A DNA stretch of 32,715 bases, taken from NCBI GenBank assembly GCA_905235325.1, contig CAJOLE010000019.1:1-32715 (forward strand). The letters are read 5' to 3'. This DNA comes from an uncultured Prevotella sp. GTDB taxonomy: Bacteria > Bacteroidota > Bacteroidia > Bacteroidales > Bacteroidaceae. Under the pieces are notes generated by a model. It made no database searches and was not told the DNA's origin. It worked only from the letters and a program-made list of their open reading frames with translations. Below, piece after piece: positions 18,744 through 26,197 of this stretch (the stretch's first letter is position 1; every line of letters begins with the position of its first letter). Position numbers and translations under genes: made by a program.

Positions 18744-18845
18744 CGAAGAAAAAACGAAACTTTCTTATTTTCCGGCCAAAAATTTGGCATTTGGGAAGCA
18801 GCTTGTTCAATTTGACGCACCAGTTTATCAGACAGAGCCCCCACC

Positions 18846-18938
18846 CCAGCCCCTACCAACAAGGGAAGGGAGTGTCTTGCAGAATCCCTGCCGCTGTTGA
18901 AGCCGCAGCCACTTCACTCCCCAATGGTGAGGGGCTGG
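18846..18938. repeat. Degenerate inverted-repeat element
   Basis: CCAGCCCCT at 18846-18854 and GGGAGTG at 18868-18874 form a left arm that is matched, inverted, by CACTCCCC and AGGGGCTGG at 18915-18938, with a 40-base spacer. The arm layout (GC-rich half-palindromes flanking a short spacer) resembles the elements at 5488-5608 and 24363-24472, but the copy is more diverged. Confidence 0.55.
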
Positions 18939-18975
18939 AGATTGGGCCGGTAGCTCCAATCCTGTCTGTATTTCA

Positions 18976-19086
18976 GATTGCAGAAGTCCGTATCAGTCCG
19001 TGTCAGTCCGATGCTGGAATTGCGCGCGCCACGATTGCAGAAGTCCGTATCAGTCCGTGCCAGTCCGATGCTGGAATTGCGCGCGC
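18976..19086 (+). repeat. Two direct copies of a 54-base repeat, 57-base period
   Basis: Copies at 18976-19029 and 19033-19086 differ at one position and are separated by three bases. Each contains AAGTCCGTATCAGTCCG and ends in a run of GC dinucleotides. The reverse complement of the 31-base core matches the 60-base tandem units at 27879-28137 with one mismatch, so both belong to one family. Confidence 0.85.
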
Positions 19087-19119
19087 ACGCGCACGGTGAT
19101 TGTCATTCACAGGAAATAA

Positions 19120-19146
19120 CCTACACTTCCTACACTCCCTACACCT
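19120..19146 (+). repeat. 27-base dispersed repeat, single arm
   Basis: This stretch of 9-base CCTACACTT units is identical over 27 bases to the right arm of the hairpin at 4312-4382 read on the minus strand. Here only one arm is present, with no inverted partner nearby. Confidence 0.75.
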
Positions 19147-19261
19147 GACGGAACGGAGACAAATTGGCACAAATTCGCATAAGCCGCGGTTCATGCGATG
19201 CCATTTTATATAATTGGTGTCAGTTTGTTTCTGTATTTTTATGCAGCGGCAGCGGCCGGCC

Positions 19262-19345
19262 GGTGAAAGGCGGCGCCTTTGGCCGAAAACCCGCCGGGTT
19301 TTGCGCAAAAGGCGCCAGGTTTTGCGCGAAAAGTACCGCCCGCTG
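19262..19345 (+). repeat. Four-unit 21-base array of near-palindromes
   Basis: Units start at 19262, 19283, 19304 and 19325. The second contains the near-perfect palindrome AAAACCCGCCGGGTTTT, and the others are variants on the same GAAAA...TTTTG frame. Period and core match the array at 4017-4089. Confidence 0.75.
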
Positions 19346-19372
19346 CCGACGTGCATAAAGATTCACGCCGCA

Positions 19373-19395
19373 GGTGTCGGTTCAGGTGTCGGTTC
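19373..19395 (+). repeat. 23-base dispersed repeat, copy 2
   Basis: Identical over 23 bases to 4205-4227: two GGTGTCGGTTC motifs separated by one A. Confidence 0.7.
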
Positions 19396-19539
19396 TGTAG
19401 AGGGTTGGGGGCAACCATCACCGGGATGTATGCTGAGAGACAGACGGTTAGGTCGGGAGTGTCGGAAGTGTCGGTTGTTTCTGTGTTTCGCTTCACATAT
19501 AGCAGGAAGTTGGCCAACAGTTGTTCTCAGCTTTGCATC

Positions 19540-19649
19540 CTACGCAGATGTCTCACCCGCGGCAGCCGCAGGTGAGCCCCTGCGTAGCAATTGCCGGTTG
19601 CAAGAAAACGGCCGTTTTTGTCATAATGCTCTGTTTGAGCACGTTTTTT
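19540..19649 (+). ncRNA. Candidate structured small RNA ending in a terminator-like hairpin
   Basis: The stretch begins with a 48-base hairpin. CTACGCAG at 19540-19547 pairs with CTGCGTAG at 19580-19587, CTCACC at 19552-19557 with GGTGAG at 19571-19576, and GCGG with CCGC around a CAG loop. The palindrome AAAACGGCCGTTTT follows at 19605-19618. Then TGCTC (19627-19631) pairs with GAGCA (19637-19641) and is followed by CG and six T residues (19644-19649), as in an intrinsic terminator. CAGCTTTG at 19528-19535 is one base off the -7 consensus and would start transcription near 19542. No coding potential or known RNA family is recognised. An alternative reading is unrelated hairpins in intergenic repeat DNA. 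Confidence 0.35.
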
Positions 19650-19768
19650 CGGCAATAAGAAACAATTTTGGCCGCAAGACAGGGCAAAGAACTTACACTT
19701 TGCCACGGCGCTTCGGTTTTAACAATCGAAAACTGGCTCGCCGCTGACCGTGTGTCGTAAAAAAACTG

Positions 19769-19776
19769 TAACTTTG
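19769..19776 (+). promoter_or_regulatory. Probable -7 box of pyrG
   Basis: TAACTTTG at 19769-19776 is a full -7 match, followed by GC, with a start near 19783. This leaves a leader of about 17 bases before the ATG at 19800 and argues against the in-frame ATG at 19788. The -33 box is not recognisable. Confidence 0.6.
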
Positions 19777-19799
19777 CAGCCCATAGAATGAGTTGTTTT

Positions 19800-21413
19800 A
19801 TGGATACTAAGTATGTTTTCGTCACGGGCGGCGTAGTTTCCTCACTGGGGAAAGGCATCATCGCCGCCAGTATCGGCAAGTTGCTACAGGCTCGCGGCTA
19901 CAGGGTGACAATCAGGAAATTCGACCCTTACATCAACATCGACCCGGGAACGCTGAACCCCTACGAGCACGGCGAGTGCTACGTGACGGATGACGGCTTC
20001 GAGACCGACCTCGACCTGGGCCACTACGAGCGTTTCACGGGCATACGCACCACCCGCAACAACAGCATCACCACGGGGCGCATCTACAAGGCGGTGATTG
20101 ACCGTGAGCGCCGCGGCGACTATCTGGGCAAGACGGTCCAGGTGGTGCCGCACGTCACGGACGAGATCAAGAGGCGGATCATGATGGGGACTTCCGACAA
20201 AGGATCAGACGGACTCGACTTCATCATCATCGAGGTAGGCGGCACCATCGGCGACATTGAGAGTGCGCCGTTCATGGAGGCTATCCGCCAGCTGCGCTGG
20301 GAGCTGGGGCGCAACGCGGTGTGCGTCCACCTGACGTATGTGCCCTACCTGAAGGCTGCCGGCGAGCTGAAGACGAAGCCCACGCAGCACTCTGTGAAGG
20401 AGCTGCAGAGCATGGGCATCCAGCCCGACATTCTCGTGCTGCGGACGGAGCGTCACCTCGACGACAACCTGCGCATGAAGGTGGCATCGTTCTGCAACGT
20501 CGACCTGGAGTGCGTCGTGCAGAGCGAGGATATGCCCAGCATCTACGAAGTGCCGGTAAGCATACAGCGGCAGGGGCTTGATGCTGCCATCATGCGCAAG
20601 ACGGGCATACCGGTAGGCGAGACGCCGGCCATGAAGCCCTGGCACGAATTCCTCGACAAGCAGCGACACGCCACCCGCGAGGTGAGCATAGCACTGGTGG
20701 GTAAGTACGACCTGCAGGATGCCTACAAGAGCATCCGCGAGAGCCTGAACCTGGCCGGTGTCTACAACGACGTGAAGGTGAAGGTTCGTTTTGTAAACAG
20801 CGAGGAAGTGACGGCTGAAAGTGTCGCCACGCTGCTCGGCGGGATGGCGGGCGTCGTCATCTGTCCCGGCTTCGGCGGGCGGGGCATAGAGGGGAAAATC
20901 ACGGCTGCCGAGTACTCGCGCACTCACGACATTCCCACCTTCGGCATCTGCCTGGGTATGCAGATGATGGTCATTGAGTTTGCACGCAACGTGCTGGGGT
21001 ATCAGGATGCCAACAGCACCGAGATGTCGGCCGACACGACGCATCCCGTGATCGACCTGATGGAAGAACAGAAGACGGTGACCAACCTGGGCGGCACCAT
21101 GCGCCTGGGCTCCTACGACTGCGAACTGACGGAGGGGAGCCGCGTTTATGATGTTTACGGTAAGACGTCCATCGTCCGTGAGCGTCATCGCCACCGTTAC
21201 GAACTCAACAATACATATAAGGAGGAATACGAGCAGGCAGGCATGAAGTGCGTTGGCATCAACCCGGCGGCTGATCTTGTGGAGATTGTCGAGATACCCG
21301 ACAAGCGTTGGTACATCGGCACGCAGTTCCACCCAGAGTACTCATCGACGGTGCTGCACCCCCACCCGCTCTTCATGTCGTTCGTCAAGGCGTGCGTGGG
21401 GAGTGAAAAGTGA
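19800..21413 (+). CDS. pyrG: CTP synthase
   Basis: PyrG makes CTP from UTP using ATP and glutamine, the last step of pyrimidine nucleotide synthesis. The 537-residue protein has an N-terminal amidoligase domain with the P-loop VFVTGGVVSSLGKG, the conserved KFDPYINIDPGT and HGECYVTDDG segments, and a C-terminal class I glutaminase domain with nucleophile GICLGMQ and the His-Glu pair in FHPEYSS. Full length. It is the first of four consecutive glutamine-dependent amidotransferase genes on this strand. A gap of 120 bases with short repeats separates it from purF. Confidence 0.97.
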   Translation: MDTKYVFVTGGVVSSLGKGIIAASIGKLLQARGYRVTIRKFDPYINIDPGTLNPYEHGECYVTDDGFETDLDLGHYERFTGIRTTRNNSITTGRIYKAVIDRERRGDYLGKTVQVVPHVTDEIKRRIMMGTSDKGSDGLDFIIIEVGGTIGDIESAPFMEAIRQLRWELGRNAVCVHLTYVPYLKAAGELKTKPTQHSVKELQSMGIQPDILVLRTERHLDDNLRMKVASFCNVDLECVVQSEDMPSIYEVPVSIQRQGLDAAIMRKTGIPVGETPAMKPWHEFLDKQRHATREVSIALVGKYDLQDAYKSIRESLNLAGVYNDVKVKVRFVNSEEVTAESVATLLGGMAGVVICPGFGGRGIEGKITAAEYSRTHDIPTFGICLGMQMMVIEFARNVLGYQDANSTEMSADTTHPVIDLMEEQKTVTNLGGTMRLGSYDCELTEGSRVYDVYGKTSIVRERHRHRYELNNTYKEEYEQAGMKCVGINPAADLVEIVEIPDKRWYIGTQFHPEYSSTVLHPHPLFMSFVKACVGSEK

Positions 21414-21480
21414 AAGACAACGGATGAAACAAAAGTAACGGATGAAACGGATGAGAGAACAGTTGAAAGTGGGATATGAA

Positions 21481-21497
21481 GCCCTCCTTTGGGGGGC
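21481..21497. repeat. Solo GC palindrome between pyrG and purF
   Basis: GCCCTCC, a TTT loop and GGGGGGC form a 7-bp hairpin with one wobble pair, like a single arm of the inverted-repeat element at 24363-24472. Just upstream, ACGGATGAAAC is directly repeated within 21419-21449. Confidence 0.5.
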
Positions 21498-21533
21498 GTG
21501 GAGCCGGAAGGGGGACTTAAGATTGAATCGTCA

Positions 21534-23267
21534 ATGATCAAGCATGAATGTGGTGTGGCGATGGTCCGCCTGCTGAAGCCGCTGGACCATTACGCCCGGA
21601 AATACGGCACGTGGGCCTACGGTTTCAACAAGCTATACCTGATGATGGAGAAGCAGCACAACCGCGGCCAGGAGGGTGCCGGCTTCGCCTCGGTGAGCCT
21701 GCACAAAGAGCCGGGCACGGAGTATATGTTCCGTGAGAAGGCTGAAGGCAAGGATGCCATCACCGAGATTTTCAGCCGCGTGACGGAAGACATGGCTGGC
21801 GAACTCTACATGGGGCACCTGCGCTACTCGACGACGGGGAAGAGCGGACTGGCGTTCGTTCATCCCTTCCTGCGCCGCAACAACTGGCGCGCCAAGAACC
21901 TCTGTCTGTGCGGCAACTTCAACATGACCAACATCGACGAGGTGTTCCGGTTCCTGACCTCACAGGGACAGTCGCCGCGTATCTACGGCGACTCCTATAT
22001 CACCCTCGAACTGATGGGGCATCGGCTCGACCGCGAGGTTGAGCGCCTGTATGCCGTCGCAAGGGAGCAGGGGCTGGAGGGCACGGCCATTACTGACTAT
22101 ATTGACGACCACGTAGAGATGGCCAACGTGCTGCGGACGACGATGGAGCACTACGACGGCGGCTACGTGATGTGCGGCCTGACGGGCAGCGGCGAGATGT
22201 TCGCCGTGCGCGACCCTTGGGGCATCCGTCCCGTGTTCTATTATCGCGACGACGAGGTGGTGGCCGTTGCCAGCGAGCGCCCTGTGCTGCAGACGACCTT
22301 TGACCTGCAGGCTGAGAACATCTGCGAACTTCAGCCCGGTCAGGCACTGATAGTGCGTAAAAGCGGCGAGAGCCGGCTGGTGCAGATCATGCCCGCCCAG
22401 AAACTGAGCGCCTGCTCGTTCGAGCGCATCTACTTCAGCCGCGGCTCTGACCGCGACATCTATCAGGAGCGCAAGCGGCTGGGCGAGCAACTGACCCCCG
22501 CCATTCTCAAAGCCATCGACAACGACGTGGCCAACACCGTCTTCTCGTATATCCCCAACACAGCCGAGGTGGCCTTCTACGGCATGACCGACGGTTTCCG
22601 CAAGCTGCATGGGGAAGTGCGTACGGAGAAGGTGGTGTGGAAGGACATCAAGCTGCGCACCTTTATTGCCGACAACAGCGAGCGCAACGACCTGGCTGCC
22701 CACGTCTACGACATCAGCTACGGCTCGCTGCGGCCCTACGAGGACTATCTCGTCATCATCGACGACTCAATAGTGCGCGGCACCACCCTGAAGGAGAGCA
22801 TCTTCAAGATTCTTGACCGCCTGCATCCTAAAAAGATCGTGATGGTCAGCAGTTCACCGCAGATTCGCTACCCCGACTACTACGGCATCGACATGGCGCG
22901 ACTGGAGGAGTTCTGCGCTTTCCGTGCCACGATGGCACTTATCGAGGAGCGCGGTCTGTGGCAACTGGTTAACGACACCTATCTGGCCTGCAAGCGCAAC
23001 CCACAGACAGAGAATCAGGTTCGTGCGCTCTACGAACCCTTCACCGTCGAGGAAATCAACCAGAAGATTGTGGAGATGCTGCGCCCGAAGGGTATGCAGG
23101 CACCCATCGAGCTGGTGTTCCAGAGCATTGAGGGGCTGCACAAGGCTTGTCCCAACCACCCCGGCGACTGGTACTTCACCGGCCACTATCCTACCCCCGG
23201 CGGTACACGGCTCTGCAACGCAGCCTTTGTGAACTATATTGACACCAAACAGAAGAAACAACAATAA
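21534..23267 (+). CDS. purF: Amidophosphoribosyltransferase-family protein
   Basis: PurF transfers the amide nitrogen of glutamine to PRPP, the first step of purine synthesis. The 577-residue protein has the Ntn-type glutaminase nucleophile at Cys6 (MIKHECGVAM), preceded by a five-residue propeptide that must be cleaved. Other glutaminase motifs are QHNRGQEGAGFAS and HLRYSTTG. The C-terminal phosphoribosyltransferase domain has the PRPP loop VIIDDSIVRGTT. It is longer than the typical 470-510 residues, with insertions in both domains, so it may be a divergent Bacteroidetes paralogue rather than the main PurF. The ATG at 21534 is preferred over the upstream in-frame ATG at 21489. CarA begins 6 bases downstream, so they form an operon. 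Confidence 0.85.
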   Translation: MIKHECGVAMVRLLKPLDHYARKYGTWAYGFNKLYLMMEKQHNRGQEGAGFASVSLHKEPGTEYMFREKAEGKDAITEIFSRVTEDMAGELYMGHLRYSTTGKSGLAFVHPFLRRNNWRAKNLCLCGNFNMTNIDEVFRFLTSQGQSPRIYGDSYITLELMGHRLDREVERLYAVAREQGLEGTAITDYIDDHVEMANVLRTTMEHYDGGYVMCGLTGSGEMFAVRDPWGIRPVFYYRDDEVVAVASERPVLQTTFDLQAENICELQPGQALIVRKSGESRLVQIMPAQKLSACSFERIYFSRGSDRDIYQERKRLGEQLTPAILKAIDNDVANTVFSYIPNTAEVAFYGMTDGFRKLHGEVRTEKVVWKDIKLRTFIADNSERNDLAAHVYDISYGSLRPYEDYLVIIDDSIVRGTTLKESIFKILDRLHPKKIVMVSSSPQIRYPDYYGIDMARLEEFCAFRATMALIEERGLWQLVNDTYLACKRNPQTENQVRALYEPFTVEEINQKIVEMLRPKGMQAPIELVFQSIEGLHKACPNHPGDWYFTGHYPTPGGTRLCNAAFVNYIDTKQKKQQ

Positions 23268-23273
23268 GAACAA

Positions 23274-26168
23274 ATGATGAGAGAAGCAAAACTGATACTC
23301 GAAGACGGCACAGAGTTCGGCGGCAGGTCGTTCGGCTACGATCAGGGAACGGCGGGCGAGGTGGTCTTCAACACGGCCATGACGGGCTATCCGGAAAGTC
23401 TGACTGACCCCAGCTATGCCGGCCAGATTCTCGTGACGACCTTTCCGCTGATCGGCAACTACGGCGTGCCCGATACAGGCTTAGGCGCTGACGGACTACC
23501 CTTGTTTATGGAGAGCGACCATATACATCCCAAGGCACTGGTGGTAGCCGACTACAGCGAGGCATATTCTCACTGGAATGCGAAGGAGTCGTTGGCTGAC
23601 TGGCTCAAGCGTGAGAAGATTCCTGCCATCACGGGCATCGACACCCGCCGGCTGACCAGAGTGCTCCGCGAGCATGGTGTGATGATGGGGAAGATATTTA
23701 TTGAAGGGGCTGCGACGGTGTCGCAGCATACTGAACAGGATAACTACGGCTCAGTGAACTGGGTGGAGAAGGTAAGCTGCAAACAAACTATTATATATAA
23801 TAAAGGTAAGGGGAAGCGTGTGGTGCTGGTGGACTGCGGTGTGAAGGCCAATATCATCCGTTGCCTGATACGTCGGGGCCTTGAGGTGGTGCGTGTTCCC
23901 TGGGACTACGACTTCAACGAGTTGGAGTTCGACGGCTTGTTTCTGGCCAACGGCCCCGGCGACCCAGAGCAGTGCAGCAAGACAGTTGAGCATATACGCA
24001 CGTTCCTCGAAAACAAGACCGTCCGCCCGTGCATGGGCATCTGCCTTGGCAATCAGCTGTTGGCCCGTGCTGCCGGAGCAGAGACCTACAAGCTGAAATA
24101 CGGCCATCGCTCGCACAACCAGCCTGTGCAGCGGGTTGGCACGACACAGTGCTTCATCACCTCCCAGAATCACGGTTATGCAGTAGACGACAAGACATTG
24201 CCTGCCGACTGGGAGCCGCTGTTTGTGAACATGAACGACGGCTCGAACGAGGGCATACGCCACAAGACGAACCCTTGGTTCTCGGCCCAGTTCCACCCAG
24301 AAGCCTGCTCAGGCCCGACGGATACCGAATGGATGTTCGATGAGTTTGTAAAGAAAATGAAAGCCTCCCCAAGCCCCTCCAAAGGAGGGGGTGTTGATGT
24401 GATAAAAACAGCGAATGATGTCGGCTCCTTATGTAATCAAACACCCCCTCCTTCGGAGGGGCTTGGGGAGGCTTTCTGGGGTGCGGCCCGTAAAGTCCTC
24501 ATCCTCGGCAGTGGCGCCCTGAAAATCGGCCAGGCCGGCGAGTTCGACTATAGCGGTGCACAGGCTCTGAAAGCATTGAAGGAAGAGGGCATCCACTCCG
24601 TGCTGATCAATCCGAACATTGCCACGGTACAAACCTCAAAGGATGTGGCCGACACGGTTTATTTCCAGCCTGTGACAGCCGAGTTCGTGGAGCGCATCAT
24701 TGAGAAGGAGCGCCCCGACGGCATTCTGCTCTCGTTTGGCGGTCAGACGGCTCTGAACTGCGGCGTGGAACTATATCAGAAAGGCGTGTTGGAGAAATAT
24801 GGCGTGAAAGTGCTCGGCACGCCCGTTCAGGCCATCATCGATACGGAAGACCGCGACCTCTTTGTCAAGCGCCTCGACGAGATCGGCGTGAAGACAATCA
24901 GCAGCGAGGCGTGCTCTACGGTCGAGGAGGTGCAGCGGGCTGCCCACGAACTGGGATTCCCCGTCATTCTGAGGGCTGCATACGCTCTTGGCGGGCTCGG
25001 CTCTGGATTCTGCGACAATGAAGACGAGCTGCTGGTGCAGGCCGAGGAGGCTTTCTCGTTCTCGCCCCAGGTGCTGGTCGAGAAGTCGCTGCGGGGCTGG
25101 AAGGAGATAGAATATGAGGTGGTGCGCGACCGCTACGACAACTGCATCACCGTCTGCAACATGGAAAACTTCGACCCGCTGGGCATACATACCGGCGAGT
25201 CGATTGTCGTTGCACCCTCACAGACGCTCACCAACAGCGAGTACCACAAACTGCGCGAGCTGGCCATCAAGATTATCCGCCACATCGGCATCGTCGGCGA
25301 GTGTAATGTGCAGTATGCCCTCGACCCCAATAGCGAGGACTACCGCGTCATCGAGGTCAACGCCCGACTCTCCCGTTCGTCGGCACTGGCCTCGAAGGCC
25401 ACGGGCTACCCCCTTGCCTTTGTCGCTGCCAAGCTGGGCTTGGGCTACGGACTCTTCGAGCTGAAGAACTCTGTCACCAAGACTACCTCGGCTTTCTTCG
25501 AGCCTGCCCTCGACTACGTAGTAGTTAAAATTCCACGCTGGGACCTGACGAAGTTCCACGGCGTGAAGCGTGAGCTCGGCTCGTCGATGAAGAGCGTTGG
25601 CGAGGTGATGGCCATCGGCCGCACGTTTGAGGAGGCATTGCAGAAAGGCTTGCGAATGATTGGGCAGGGTATGCACGGATTCGTTGAAAATCACGAAATC
25701 AAAATCAAGGATATTGCCAAGTCGTTGCACGAGCCTACGGATATGCGTATCTTCGTCGTGTCGAAAGCGTTGAAGATAGGCTACAGCGTAGAACAGATTC
25801 ACGAGCTGACGAAGATTGACCGCTGGTTCCTGCAGAAGCTGAAGCACATCGTCGACATCGACAGTCAGCTGAAAGAGCAGACGATTCTTTCCGAAGTCTC
25901 GGAGTTCATGGAGCCAAGCGAATTCAAGGAGTATCTCTTGTCTCCGGAAGTGTTCTCTCTGCTGCGCGCTGCCAAGGTCTACGGATTCTCAGACTTTCAG
26001 ATAGCCCGCGCCATTGGTCTGGAGCAGCGCATGAAACCCGAGCAGGCCGGTCTCACCGTCCGCTCGTGGCGCAAACTGCTGGGACACGTTCCCACCGTCA
26101 ACCAAATTGACACCCTCGCAGCCGAATATCCTGCCCAAACCAATTACCTCTACCTCTCTTACCTCTAA
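23274..26168 (+). CDS. carA/carB: CarA-CarB fusion: carbamoyl-phosphate synthase small subunit joined to the N-terminal half of the large subunit
   Basis: Residues 1-361 are a complete CarA: the N-terminal domain, then a class I glutaminase with nucleophile GICLGNQ and the FHPEACSGP His-Glu pair. Residues 362-405 are a linker encoded by an inverted-repeat element (24363-24472). Residues 406-964 match the first half of CarB: ATP-grasp domain 1 (LILGSGALKIGQAGEFDYSG, EVNARLSRSSALASK) and the oligomerisation domain, ending IDTLAAEYPAQTNYLYLSYL. A full CarB is about 1,070 residues; the second ATP-grasp (carbamate-phosphorylating) and MGS-like allosteric domains are absent here, and asnB starts 29 bases after the stop. 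The frame is open throughout. An in-frame GTG at 24399, 9 bases after AAAGGAGGGG, could start the CarB part separately. Confidence 0.88.
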   Translation: MMREAKLILEDGTEFGGRSFGYDQGTAGEVVFNTAMTGYPESLTDPSYAGQILVTTFPLIGNYGVPDTGLGADGLPLFMESDHIHPKALVVADYSEAYSHWNAKESLADWLKREKIPAITGIDTRRLTRVLREHGVMMGKIFIEGAATVSQHTEQDNYGSVNWVEKVSCKQTIIYNKGKGKRVVLVDCGVKANIIRCLIRRGLEVVRVPWDYDFNELEFDGLFLANGPGDPEQCSKTVEHIRTFLENKTVRPCMGICLGNQLLARAAGAETYKLKYGHRSHNQPVQRVGTTQCFITSQNHGYAVDDKTLPADWEPLFVNMNDGSNEGIRHKTNPWFSAQFHPEACSGPTDTEWMFDEFVKKMKASPSPSKGGGVDVIKTANDVGSLCNQTPPPSEGLGEAFWGAARKVLILGSGALKIGQAGEFDYSGAQALKALKEEGIHSVLINPNIATVQTSKDVADTVYFQPVTAEFVERIIEKERPDGILLSFGGQTALNCGVELYQKGVLEKYGVKVLGTPVQAIIDTEDRDLFVKRLDEIGVKTISSEACSTVEEVQRAAHELGFPVILRAAYALGGLGSGFCDNEDELLVQAEEAFSFSPQVLVEKSLRGWKEIEYEVVRDRYDNCITVCNMENFDPLGIHTGESIVVAPSQTLTNSEYHKLRELAIKIIRHIGIVGECNVQYALDPNSEDYRVIEVNARLSRSSALASKATGYPLAFVAAKLGLGYGLFELKNSVTKTTSAFFEPALDYVVVKIPRWDLTKFHGVKRELGSSMKSVGEVMAIGRTFEEALQKGLRMIGQGMHGFVENHEIKIKDIAKSLHEPTDMRIFVVSKALKIGYSVEQIHELTKIDRWFLQKLKHIVDIDSQLKEQTILSEVSEFMEPSEFKEYLLSPEVFSLLRAAKVYGFSDFQIARAIGLEQRMKPEQAGLTVRSWRKLLGHVPTVNQIDTLAAEYPAQTNYLYLSYL
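24363..24472. repeat. MITE-like inverted-repeat element inside the carA-carB reading frame
   Basis: The arms 24363-24395 and 24440-24472 are 33-base inverted copies with a single difference and a 44-base spacer. Each arm contains its own hairpin (CCCCTCC AAA GGAGGGG in the left arm) and begins at the outer end with GCCTCCCCAAG. It has no coding capacity of its own but is read through in frame as codons 364-400 of the CarA-CarB fusion, giving PSPSKGGG and TPPPSEGLGEAF. Confidence 0.85.
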
Positions 26169-26197
26169 GTATCAAATCGTATAAAGCAAATACCGTT

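Larger units (their letters stand above)
18744..19799. other. Gene-free region with five repeat types between kdgK and pyrG
   Basis: The open frames here (up to about 177 codons) have no recognisable domain and are translated repeats. In order the region holds an inverted repeat (18846-18938), a doubled 54-base repeat (18976-19086), the 27-base TACACTTCC repeat (19120-19146), a four-unit 21-base array (19262-19345), the 23-base GGTGTCGG repeat (19373-19395), a candidate structured RNA (19540-19649) and the pyrG promoter (19769-19776). Confidence 0.65.

Noticed and set aside
19214..19747. 177-codon open frame on the plus strand
   Set aside because: It runs through the 21-base array, the 23-base repeat and the hairpins, has no recognisable domain and no promoter, and exists because the repeats lack stops.
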